From the NCBI GenBank assembly GCA_008501765.1, contig QQUE01000015.1:186001-250000 (forward strand): a stretch of 64,000 bases of DNA, read 5' to 3'. This stretch comes from Calditrichota bacterium (lineage in GTDB: Bacteria > Zhuqueibacterota > Zhuqueibacteria > Zhuqueibacterales > Geothermadaptataceae). Below, one piece after another: positions 9,071 to 16,862 of the stretch. The notes below the pieces were generated by a model, which saw nothing but the letters and a program-made list of their open reading frames with translations, did not search any database and was not told the DNA's origin. A program made the position numbers and the translations under genes. The first letter of the stretch is position 1, and each line of letters begins with the position of its first letter.

Positions 9071-10311
9071 CGAATCACCCCTTTCAATCTGATTTTCATG
9101 CTGGCGGCAGTGCCTTTTAATGGTTGACTAATCACTGGAAAAATCATCACAATCAATCTATAGAGCAAAATTTCAAGTGCGATAACACCCAAGGTTACCG
9201 AGATTTCTCCGAAGCTTGGCCAATATGGTTTATCTGCATAAAGCGGGGTGTAGGCTATTATAAAATTATTGAATCTGTTGAGCAGTACGCCAAATATTAC
9301 AAGATTTGAGGCGATAAATAACCAGAATGGGGATCTTTGTACTTTTTCATATAAAAACATACGCAGCGGGACAATAATACCGATTACGATTTCAACGACC
9401 CACATCACACTTTCAAGCGTGATTTCATTCAGATAGACAAATGTTTCGCGAATGGCCATATCCCCAAGCTTAAATCCCAAATATATGCCGAGAAGCGGGC
9501 CAACAAAACGGCTCAATTTTGAGAGAACGTGCATTTCGGGTTTCATTCCAAAGGAGCGAGATGAAATCAGCGATTCCATTATTACCATGGGAAAACCAAC
9601 CGATATTGCTGAGAGCAAATACATCAATGGTGCGATTGGGGATTGCCACAGCGGATGGATTTTTGTCCCTGCAATCATCATTAACGTGCCCAGAGATGAC
9701 TGGTGCAAACAAGAAAGCACCACCCCGAGAATTATGAAAAAAAACAAGGCTTTTTCGATGATACGGTCCAGGAATCGCAATACAGAATCAAGAATTTTAT
9801 TAAATCTGGCAAGAAATCCTTTAAAATTAATCCGCCCGATAAACCGCTCCGTCACGATCGGCATGAATTCGATGTACAAGACTGAAACATAGGCCATGAC
9901 ACAGATGCCGACTTCAAAAAGAACAGAGTTTCCATTCCACATATAAAGTGGATGGTAAATATAGTAGTAGCGTCCCAGGTCGAAAACAACACCGATTGCT
10001 ACAAATGTATAACCAAGCATTGCTGTTAATAATGCCGGGCGAACGATATCATGAAATTCATCTTTATGAAAAATATAGGCCAATGCGGCGGTCGTAAATC
10101 CGCCTGCAGCCAGCGCTACACCCGCAGCTACATCAATTCCAATCCAAATTCCCCAGGGATACTGATTATTTAAATTGGCGACTGCTCCAATCCCTTGAAT
10201 AAACCGAACAGCGCCAAAAAACAACCCATTGACAACAAGAATGGTCAAAACAATAGTTAAAGGTGTAAAAAAGGGTCTTTTAACAGGCATCGCCTTCATC
10301 GATGAATGCAT
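9067..10311 (-). CDS. NrfD/HybB-type quinone-interacting membrane protein
   Basis: 414 residues with about ten hydrophobic helices, matching the NrfD/PsrC/HybB family of integral membrane subunits that exchange electrons with menaquinone. The opening PFFTPLTIVLTILVVNGLFF followed by YPWGIWIGIDVAAGVALAAGG is typical of the HybB-like branch. The ATG lies one base after the ferredoxin stop, with GGAG inside the end of that gene, so the two are translationally coupled. It should anchor the ferredoxin and the 13-heme cytochrome at the membrane. No large catalytic molybdopterin or hydrogenase subunit is encoded here, so the complex looks like a pure electron-transfer module, as in Hmc or Nhc. Confidence 0.92.
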   Translation of the reverse strand: MHSSMKAMPVKRPFFTPLTIVLTILVVNGLFFGAVRFIQGIGAVANLNNQYPWGIWIGIDVAAGVALAAGGFTTAALAYIFHKDEFHDIVRPALLTAMLGYTFVAIGVVFDLGRYYYIYHPLYMWNGNSVLFEVGICVMAYVSVLYIEFMPIVTERFIGRINFKGFLARFNKILDSVLRFLDRIIEKALFFFIILGVVLSCLHQSSLGTLMMIAGTKIHPLWQSPIAPLMYLLSAISVGFPMVIMESLISSRSFGMKPEMHVLSKLSRFVGPLLGIYLGFKLGDMAIRETFVYLNEITLESVMWVVEIVIGIIVPLRMFLYEKVQRSPFWLFIASNLVIFGVLLNRFNNFIIAYTPLYADKPYWPSFGEISVTLGVIALEILLYRLIVMIFPVISQPLKGTAASMKIRLKGVIR

Positions 10312-10312
10312 A

Positions 10313-11218
10313 TTATTCTCCTGACTCGAGTTCGTTTCCGTTTTTATTTTTACCCATCCACATTATGCCGCCCAGAAGAGCGAACAAGGAGATCGGAGGA
10401 ATGAAATATTTAAATATAGCATGCTGAATTGACTCAGATGCGCCGGGAGCCGGTGCATCGCTATGCTCCGGTAGCGCGAGTTCTTTAAAATCCCTGGCCG
10501 CCAAATACATCCACGAGGTGCCACCAACTTCGTGTTCACCATAAATATGATTGATATAGCGATCTGGATTTGCTTCTATTTTTTTCCGGGCCAATTTAAC
10601 GAGTTCAAATCGTTTCCCGTAAGTGAGAGCTTCCATCGGACAAATTTCCACACAGGCAGGAATGCCACCGTCTTTTGTGCGATCGAAACAAAAGTCGCAT
10701 TTCATAATTCGTGGTTGAATTGCTTTTTCATATTCGAATGCCGGTACTTGAAACGGGCAGGCTACCATACAATAGCGACAGCCGATGCATTTATCCGTAT
10801 CCCAAATAACAGCGCCATTCTCTTGCTTTGAAAAAGCTCCTACGATACAGGCAGAAACACAGGCAGGCTGGTCGCAGTGCATACATTGCACTTTAACATC
10901 GATTGGCCGGGCTGTGTTTTCAGGATTTTCAAATTGATTGACAACAGTCAGCGCGTCGACGTCCGGCCTTCTCATATTTTCAAAAACGGAACGATCGTCA
11001 TAATCTTTCATCTCACCATTGGGGATATCATGCGCACCACGGCATGCAAATTCACACCGGCGACAGCCAATACAAACGGTTGTATCAACAAGAACCCCCA
11101 TGCGGTCGTCGGATAGAATGTTTTTTGGGCCTGCACTCACTTTATCGGGTTTTACTCCGGCAATGCCAGCGCCTATAACTCCAGCAGTTTTTATAAAATT
11201 TCGTCGGGATTGATTCAT
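10313..11218 (-). CDS. Tat-exported four-[4Fe-4S] ferredoxin subunit (HybA-like)
   Basis: 301 residues. It has a twin-arginine signal (SRRNFIKTAG) and four cysteine groups of the DmsB/NrfC/HybA type: CIGCRRCEFAC, CMHCDQPACVSAC, CIGCRYCMVAC and CDFC...CVEIC. These would hold four [4Fe-4S] clusters. A C-terminal hydrophobic helix (IFKYFIPPISLFALLGGIMW) anchors it from the periplasmic side, as in HybA. It is the electron wire between the NrfD subunit and the multiheme cytochrome. Its ATG directly follows the stop of the NifX-like gene (TAAATG), with GGAGG inside that gene's end. The direction of electron flow cannot be told from sequence. Confidence 0.92.
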   Translation of the reverse strand: MNQSRRNFIKTAGVIGAGIAGVKPDKVSAGPKNILSDDRMGVLVDTTVCIGCRRCEFACRGAHDIPNGEMKDYDDRSVFENMRRPDVDALTVVNQFENPENTARPIDVKVQCMHCDQPACVSACIVGAFSKQENGAVIWDTDKCIGCRYCMVACPFQVPAFEYEKAIQPRIMKCDFCFDRTKDGGIPACVEICPMEALTYGKRFELVKLARKKIEANPDRYINHIYGEHEVGGTSWMYLAARDFKELALPEHSDAPAPGASESIQHAIFKYFIPPISLFALLGGIMWMGKNKNGNELESGE

Positions 11219-11569
11219 TTAGCCATCCTCCTTATTACTATTACCCGGCATCGAAAATAATGACTTTATATCCTCTCCATCACAAAGGGCTGATAGAATT
11301 TTATCCACATTTCCACAGACGTAAGGGATGGTTTTAATATTTTTGTTTCGGATACTGTCCAATAGCGGGCGTGTTATCCCGCCACAAATAAAGATATCAA
11401 TTCCGAGATTGTCTAATAATTCAATGCGTTGATAAATCGTAAGTGATTCGAGACTCAACATCTCTTTTTTGGCAAGCATTTTATCAATTATTTCTGCTTG
11501 CAGTATATGTGCTGTTGTATCGAACACAGGGGAAATACGATTTTCCCATACAGGAATTGCAACTTTCAT
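11219..11569 (-). CDS. NifX-like dinitrogenase cofactor-domain protein
   Basis: 116 residues from the ATG at 11569 (MKVAIPVWENRISPVFD). This start has GGAGG 5 bases upstream, whereas the longer frame to 11641 would run through the -24/-12 promoter. The fold is the NifB/NifX/NafY-type Fe-Mo-cofactor-binding domain (IPV.ENR.SPVFD..., ...FICGGITRPLL). There are no nitrogenase genes in the window. Small proteins of this family occur beside iron-sulfur and redox genes and may carry metal clusters or act as regulators. It is the first gene of the redox operon. The last ~15 residues (MPGNSNKEDG region) are a poorly conserved tail. Confidence 0.8.
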   Translation of the reverse strand: MKVAIPVWENRISPVFDTTAHILQAEIIDKMLAKKEMLSLESLTIYQRIELLDNLGIDIFICGGITRPLLDSIRNKNIKTIPYVCGNVDKILSALCDGEDIKSLFSMPGNSNKEDG

Positions 11570-11590
11570 GGCAGCCTCCGACCCGCAAAA

Positions 11591-11606
11591 AGCAAGGTTA
11601 ATGCCA
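11591..11606 (-). promoter_or_regulatory. sigma-54 (-24/-12) promoter of the redox operon
   Basis: On the minus strand the site reads TGGCATTAACCTTGCT. The GG and GC doublets are exactly 10 bases apart, as sigma-54 promoters need. Transcription would start near 11580, just ahead of the GGAGG and ATG of the NifX-like gene, giving a very short leader. A sigma-54 enhancer-binding protein is encoded directly upstream, which supports the call. Confidence 0.82.
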
Positions 11607-11695
11607 TGAAAACCATAACAAGATAACTGTTTTAAAAACAATTTTTTATAATGAGAATTAATTATTTAATTGTAAGAATAAAGAGAAGCAATCTT

Positions 11696-11721
11696 GCTAC
11701 TGTGAAACCCTATACAGTAGC
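11696..11721. promoter_or_regulatory. upstream dyad 1, likely enhancer-binding site
   Basis: GCTACTGT (11696-11703) and ACAGTAGC (11714-11721) form a perfect 8-bp inverted repeat with a 10-base gap. It lies about 90-115 bases upstream of the -24 element, a normal distance for an activator of sigma-54 RNA polymerase. It shares the GCTACT/AGTAGC core with the neighbouring dyad. Confidence 0.7.
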
Positions 11722-11723
11722 AG

Positions 11724-11741
11724 AGTAGCAAATTCGCTACT
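11724..11741. promoter_or_regulatory. upstream dyad 2, likely enhancer-binding site
   Basis: AGTAGCAAATTCGCTACT is an inverted repeat with 6-bp arms and a near-symmetric centre. It starts 3 bases after dyad 1 and ends 16 bases from the stop codon of the enhancer-binding protein gene. Two such sites suit binding of activator dimers before they form a hexamer. Confidence 0.68.
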
Positions 11742-11757
11742 ATAGAAACACGAGGAA

Positions 11758-13134
11758 TTAGACGGTGTTTTTGCTGCGGCCATCAATTGCGGGGAGTGTG
11801 ATACCTAATTGCTTGATTTTTCGGAACAAGGTTGTTTTATGAATACCAAGTTTTGCAGCCGCGGCAAGGCGGTTCCAGTTGTTCTTTTCAAGCGCGTCGA
11901 GAATCGTGCGTTTTTCCAGGTCCTTCACCGATTCATCTTCTATTTTTACCGGGGTTGCGATGTTTTTTGAAATGATTAAATCGGGGGGCAAATTTTCCAG
12001 TTCAATAACTTTTCCCGGGCATAACACCAGAGCACGCTCGATAATATTTTCCAATTCGCGTACATTGCCCGGAAAATTATACTGCATGAGCACTTCCAAA
12101 ACTTTTGGCGAGGTGCCCTCCACATTTTTACCGAGAATGTGGTTGTGCTTCTTTCTGAAATGTTTGACCAGATACGGTATGTCCTCCGGCCGCTCGCGCA
12201 ATGGAGGAATGGTAATTTTGATAATATTTATTCGATAATACAAGTCCTGCCGAAATTTTCCTTCTTCAACCAATTGCGATACATTTTTATTCGTCGCGGC
12301 AATCACTCGAACATCAGCTTTGATAGTTTCTGTGCTGCCAAGGGGTTCGTATTCCTTATCCTGTAAAAACCGCAACAGCCTGACCTGAAAAGCAGGCGAT
12401 ATATCGCCAATTTCATCCAGGAGAATTGTCCCACCTTCAGCTTGGGCAAACCGTCCCTTTTTATCTCTTTTCGCATCGGTAAATGCTCCGGCTTTATAGC
12501 CAAAAAGCTCGGATTCGAGCAGAGTATCCGGCAGGGCACCGCAATTCACGGCAATGAGCTTTTTGTTTTTCCGCTTGCTTAAATCATGAATAACCCGGGC
12601 AAAAAGCTCCTTCCCGGTACCGCTTTCCCCTTCGATCAAAACCATGCTGCCACTTTGAGCGACCTGGGGCAGAATATCAAAAATCAGTTTCATATTCCGG
12701 TTCTTGCTGATGATATCGGAAAAAGTATATTTTTTTTCCAGTTCTTTGCGCAGCTTGCTTTCCAAAGAAAGATCGCGCATGATTTCAACAGCCCCGATTA
12801 TATGCCCTTTTTCCCCTCGGAGTGAAGCTGTTGAAATGCTGACAGGAATCTGTTCGCCGGAAGAATTGAGGATGTAAATGGTTTTCGAGGTAACCGGTTC
12901 TCCGGTTTCCATCGTTTTATAGAGCACACAATCCGTTTCACAAATATTGGAACGAAACACATTGTAGCACGCCTGACCGATTGCATCTTCCCGGGATATG
13001 CCGGTTATTTTTTCAGCCGCCGTATTAAAGGTGGTGATTCGCTTTCCCTTGTCGATCGTGAAAACACCTTCGGTAATATTATCCAATATTATTTTGCTGT
13101 AGCGATCGACTTTTTTTTGATAGTCCCTTGGCAT
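11758..13134 (-). CDS. sigma-54 enhancer-binding regulator with Cys-PAS domain
   Basis: 458 residues: PAS domain (about 10-125), AAA+ ATPase (about 145-375) and Fis-type helix-turn-helix (about 410-447, LAAAAKLGIHKTTLFRKIKQLG). Walker A is GESGTGKE and Walker B is GGTILLDEIGD. The sigma-54 contact loop reads GAFTDA instead of GAFTGA, a variant seen in other family members. The PAS domain has Cys56, Cys65 and Cys69 (CYNVFRSNICETDC), which could bind an iron-sulfur cluster or react to redox change. It has no receiver domain, so it is not an obvious target of the nearby kinase. It probably activates the -24/-12 promoter just downstream by binding the two dyads. Confidence 0.9.
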   Translation of the reverse strand: MPRDYQKKVDRYSKIILDNITEGVFTIDKGKRITTFNTAAEKITGISREDAIGQACYNVFRSNICETDCVLYKTMETGEPVTSKTIYILNSSGEQIPVSISTASLRGEKGHIIGAVEIMRDLSLESKLRKELEKKYTFSDIISKNRNMKLIFDILPQVAQSGSMVLIEGESGTGKELFARVIHDLSKRKNKKLIAVNCGALPDTLLESELFGYKAGAFTDAKRDKKGRFAQAEGGTILLDEIGDISPAFQVRLLRFLQDKEYEPLGSTETIKADVRVIAATNKNVSQLVEEGKFRQDLYYRINIIKITIPPLRERPEDIPYLVKHFRKKHNHILGKNVEGTSPKVLEVLMQYNFPGNVRELENIIERALVLCPGKVIELENLPPDLIISKNIATPVKIEDESVKDLEKRTILDALEKNNWNRLAAAAKLGIHKTTLFRKIKQLGITLPAIDGRSKNTV

Positions 13135-13787
13135 AGCTTCTTATTTTTTAATTATCTGAATTCCACGACAGCGATGAACCTTGCTTTTCGTGATTTCGCA
13201 AAAAATCGCGGCGTTTATGATTTGATCCGAAATTTCTGCCAGGCAGAGTGTTTGTGCACAGTTGGAAGATTATCGCTTGCGCTTCATTAGCGGTTTCCGG
13301 CTTTCGCGTTGGAAACCATGAATAAAAATCGGTTGATAAATCGATAAAAATTCAATGCCACCGGCTTGCTGAATATTTGTGTAAATATATTTATTTATCT
13401 TATCAAATGAAAGAAAAAAAATGAGGACAACATTTTCTCGTCGACATTGGTCATGCGAAGAAAATGAACCTAATTAAACGATTTTTAGGAATTTTTTCCA
13501 CATAATTTCAGGAAATCGAAATTAATTTTTTTTAACTTAAAATTTAATCGAGTTACAAACTATACCATCGGCATTCTCTCCCGTTCTGCGACAGCAATTC
13601 GTTAAAACATTGCATATTTATACCACCGGGTGAATAATTTCAAATCGCTGTTTTTTCTTGAAGATGAGTGGATTTATTAGTAAACTTGACGTTAATTATT
13701 GGACTAAACATTCAATTCTGCGTGAAAAATCATTAAATTTCAGGTTGGTTAATATTTTATAATAATCCTATTAAATACGAGAATTCT
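13135..13787. other. 650-bp intergenic region between regulator and gcvP
   Basis: AT-rich, divergent spacer that must hold promoters for the sigma-54 regulator (minus) and gcvP (plus). No ORF of note, no clear repeat and no glycine-riboswitch pattern was seen. The 12-mer AACCTTGCTTTT near 13175 also occurs in the sigma-54 promoter at 11591, but the matching GG doublet is missing here. Confidence 0.6.
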
Positions 13788-16646
13788 ATGGCTACTCTAT
13801 CCTCTTCCAATTCTTTTCTGCATCGACATGTTGGTCCTGGCGAAGCCGAAACGAAAACCATGCTCGGTACGATGGGGCATGATTCCCTCGACACTTTCAT
13901 TGATGATGTGATTCCCGAAATTATTCGGATGCAGGGCAATTTGAACCTGTCGCCAGCACTTAGCGAGAGTGAAATTTTAATAAAAGCAAAATCTATTTTC
14001 TCAAAAAATAAAGTTTACCGCTCGGTCATCGGCCAGGGATACCACGGCACCAAGTTGCCCTCCCTCATCCTGCGCAATATCCTCGAAAATCCGGGCTGGT
14101 ACACGCAATATACACCGTATCAGGCTGAAATTTCCCAGGGGCGCTTGGAAGCCCTGCTCAATTTTCAGACGATGGTCCTGGACTTGACGGCGATGGACAT
14201 TGCCAACTCATCACTTCTCGACGAGGCCACGGCTGCGGCAGAAGCAATGGGCATGTTTTTCTCGGCACATCGACAGAAAAGAAAAATATTTTTTGTCTCC
14301 AAACACTGCCATCCGCAAACGATCGCCGTCGTTCAAACACGCGCCGAACCTTTGAATATTGAGGTTAAAATCGGCGATGAAGACACATTCAAATTTTCTG
14401 ATGAAGTATTTGGGGCATTATTGCAATATCCGACCACAGACGGTGCGGTCAAAGATTATTCAGACTTTTGTGCCCGGGCAAAAGCAGCGCAAGCGTACGT
14501 TACCGTCGCTGCCGACCTGATGAGCTTACTTTTACTGACGCCTCCCGGAGAATTTGGGGCCGATGCAGTCGTCGGCAATACGCAGCGTTTTGGTGTGCCG
14601 CTCGGATTTGGTGGACCACATGCTGCCTTTCTCGCTACCCGGGATCAATTTAAGCGCTCGATGGCAGGTCGGGTAATCGGCGTTTCGGAAGATGCCCAGG
14701 GAAACCCGGCTTTGCGCATGGCATTGCAAACACGCGAGCAACATATTCGCCGCGAAAAAGCAACTTCGAATATTTGTACCGCACAGGTTCTTCTGGCGAT
14801 AATGGCTAGCATGTACACAGTTTATCACGGGCCGGAAGGTTTGCGGCAAATCGCGCTGGATATCCACCATTTGGCAAAAACGCTGGTTGCCGGGCTCAAA
14901 AAATTGGGATTCAAACTCGCACACGATGATTTTTTTGACACGATAAAAATTAATTCTTCTGATGCAGCACTTATTTTGAAACGCGCAGTGGCCAAAAAAA
15001 TCAATCTCCGTTCTTATGCTGATGGTTTTGGCATTGCCCTCGATGAGATTTCAACATTGGACGAAGTTGAAAGCCTGCTCAAAATCTGCGCCGGTCAGGA
15101 AAAATTGAGTTTTTCAGTGTTGGATTTACTGGCAGAGCAAACGGAGGGCTATTCTGGAAATATGCAGCGCGAAACCGAATATTTGCAGCACCCTGTTTTT
15201 AATAATTATCATTCGGAAACAGAAATGCTGCGCTACATGCGTTCGCTGGAGTTGAAAGATTTATCGCTGGCCCAGAGCATGATTCCCCTGGGCTCATGCA
15301 CGATGAAACTGAATGCTACAACCGAAATGCTGCCGGTATCCTGGCCGGAAATCGGCAATTTGCATCCCTTCGCCCCGATCGATCAAAGCGTGGGGTATCA
15401 GGAAATGTTTACCGAGCTGGAAAAATGGCTGGCCGAAATTACCGGATTTGTGGCAATATCACTGCAGCCAAATTCCGGAGCGCAAGGTGAATACACCGGG
15501 CTTTTGGTGATCCGGGCTTACCATAAAAGTCAGGGAAATGGCCACCGCAATGTCTGCCTGATTCCTGCATCTGCCCATGGAACCAATCCTGCCAGCGCCG
15601 TCATGGCCGGGATGAAAGTTGTGGTTGTAAAATGCGATGACCACGGCAATATTGATGTCGAAGACTTACGCGCCAAAGCAGAAGAAGCCAATAATTCCCT
15701 TGCTGCTCTGATGGTTACTTATCCTTCAACCCACGGTGTTTTTGAAAATCGCATCAAAGAAATTTGCGATATTATTCATCAAAATGGTGGCCAGGTTTAT
15801 ATGGATGGCGCCAACATGAATGCACAGGTTGGCTTGTGCAAACCTGCCGAATTGGGCGCCGATGTCCTCCATTTGAACCTGCACAAAACATTTTCAATTC
15901 CACACGGTGGGGGAGGCCCGGGAGTTGGTCCGATTGGTGTGGTTGAACATTTGGTACCTTTTTTACCAGGGCATCCGGAAGTTAAAGTTGGCGGAGACCA
16001 GGCAATTGGACCGGTTGCCGCAGCGCCCTGGGGCAGTTCCAGCATCTATCCCGTCTCCTGGTCGTACATTGCGATGATGGGCGCTGAAGGTTTAACCGAA
16101 GCCACAAAAATCGCCATTCTCAATGCCAATTATATGGCCAAACGGCTGGCAAAAGATTTTCATATTCTGTACACTGGCAATAACGGCTGGGCAGCCCACG
16201 AATTTATTGTCGACCTGCGGGAATTTAAGCACAGTGCCGGAATTGAGGCCGAGGACGTAGCCAAACGATTGATGGATTACGGCTTTCACGCACCGACTTT
16301 GTCATTTCCAGTGGCAGGAACTTTGATGATTGAACCGACTGAAAGTGAGGCCAAGGAAGAACTCGACCGGCTCTGTGATGCGTTGATTTCGATTCGCGAG
16401 GAAATTCGCGAGATTGAAGAAGGCAAAGCAGACAAAGCTGACAATATCTTGAAAAATGCGCCACACACGGCTCATGTCATCACTGCTGATGAGTGGACGC
16501 ATCCCTACAGCCGTGAAAAAGCAGCCTATCCAACGGCCTGGACGCGCGCTCGAAAATTCTGGCCATCGGTCGGGCGTGTGAACAATGCCCTCGGTGACAG
16601 AAATCTGATTTGTGCCTGTCCACCAGTTGAAGATTACGAAGAATGA
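13788..16646 (+). CDS. gcvP: glycine dehydrogenase (decarboxylating), P-protein
   Basis: 952 residues, the length of the single-chain P-protein. It is the PLP enzyme of the glycine cleavage system: it decarboxylates glycine and passes the aminomethyl group to lipoylated H-protein. The PLP lysine is in [18 protein letters not shown], and the N-terminal half has the usual RHVGP start and family motifs ([16 protein letters not shown]). No gcvT, gcvH or lpd is nearby. The nearby H-like domains belong to response regulators and lack the lipoyl lysine, so they cannot replace GcvH. A strong terminator follows. The ATG is preceded by a weak GAGAA. Confidence 0.97.
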   Translation: MATLSSSNSFLHRHVGPGEAETKTMLGTMGHDSLDTFIDDVIPEIIRMQGNLNLSPALSESEILIKAKSIFSKNKVYRSVIGQGYHGTKLPSLILRNILENPGWYTQYTPYQAEISQGRLEALLNFQTMVLDLTAMDIANSSLLDEATAAAEAMGMFFSAHRQKRKIFFVSKHCHPQTIAVVQTRAEPLNIEVKIGDEDTFKFSDEVFGALLQYPTTDGAVKDYSDFCARAKAAQAYVTVAADLMSLLLLTPPGEFGADAVVGNTQRFGVPLGFGGPHAAFLATRDQFKRSMAGRVIGVSEDAQGNPALRMALQTREQHIRREKATSNICTAQVLLAIMASMYTVYHGPEGLRQIALDIHHLAKTLVAGLKKLGFKLAHDDFFDTIKINSSDAALILKRAVAKKINLRSYADGFGIALDEISTLDEVESLLKICAGQEKLSFSVLDLLAEQTEGYSGNMQRETEYLQHPVFNNYHSETEMLRYMRSLELKDLSLAQSMIPLGSCTMKLNATTEMLPVSWPEIGNLHPFAPIDQSVGYQEMFTELEKWLAEITGFVAISLQPNSGAQGEYTGLLVIRAYHKSQGNGHRNVCLIPASAHGTNPASAVMAGMKVVVVKCDDHGNIDVEDLRAKAEEANNSLAALMVTYPSTHGVFENRIKEICDIIHQNGGQVYMDGANMNAQVGLCKPAELGADVLHLNLHKTFSIPHGGGGPGVGPIGVVEHLVPFLPGHPEVKVGGDQAIGPVAAAPWGSSSIYPVSWSYIAMMGAEGLTEATKIAILNANYMAKRLAKDFHILYTGNNGWAAHEFIVDLREFKHSAGIEAEDVAKRLMDYGFHAPTLSFPVAGTLMIEPTESEAKEELDRLCDALISIREEIREIEEGKADKADNILKNAPHTAHVITADEWTHPYSREKAAYPTAWTRARKFWPSVGRVNNALGDRNLICACPPVEDYEE

Positions 16647-16666
16647 CATTGAGGTAATTTGAAAGA

Positions 16667-16699
16667 AAGCCCGGGTTGTACAGTCCGGGCTTTTTTTTT
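16667..16699 (+). terminator. rho-independent terminator after gcvP
   Basis: AGCCCGG and CCGGGCT pair across a 10-base loop and are followed by nine T. It lies 20 bases after the gcvP stop, so the downstream peptidase gene probably has its own promoter. Confidence 0.92.
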
Positions 16700-16862
16700 G
16701 AGATTAAATTTGGATCCTGTGGATTTGTATTTCGCATTGCGAAATCGCCACTTAACCTCATCCCACAGGAATTTCAATTGCCTTTGTGGCAAAACTAACT
16801 TATAATTATGCCCGAATATTTTGCAAATTCAATCACCCGTTGGATAATTAAGGACGCAATGC

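Noticed and set aside
13160-13190. Second sigma-54 promoter suggested by the shared 12-mer AACCTTGCTTTT
   Set aside because: The GG doublet needed ten bases before the GC is missing, so the -24 half is absent.
13490-13787. Glycine riboswitch in front of gcvP
   Set aside because: Looked for the conserved purine-rich aptamer segments; the leader is simply AT-rich with no matching helices.
4015-16646. Idea that the receiver-GcvH proteins serve as H-protein for the nearby gcvP
   Set aside because: Both domains lack the lipoyl lysine, they are on the opposite strand from gcvP, and 650 bases of spacer and a separate operon lie between. Proximity seems to be chance.
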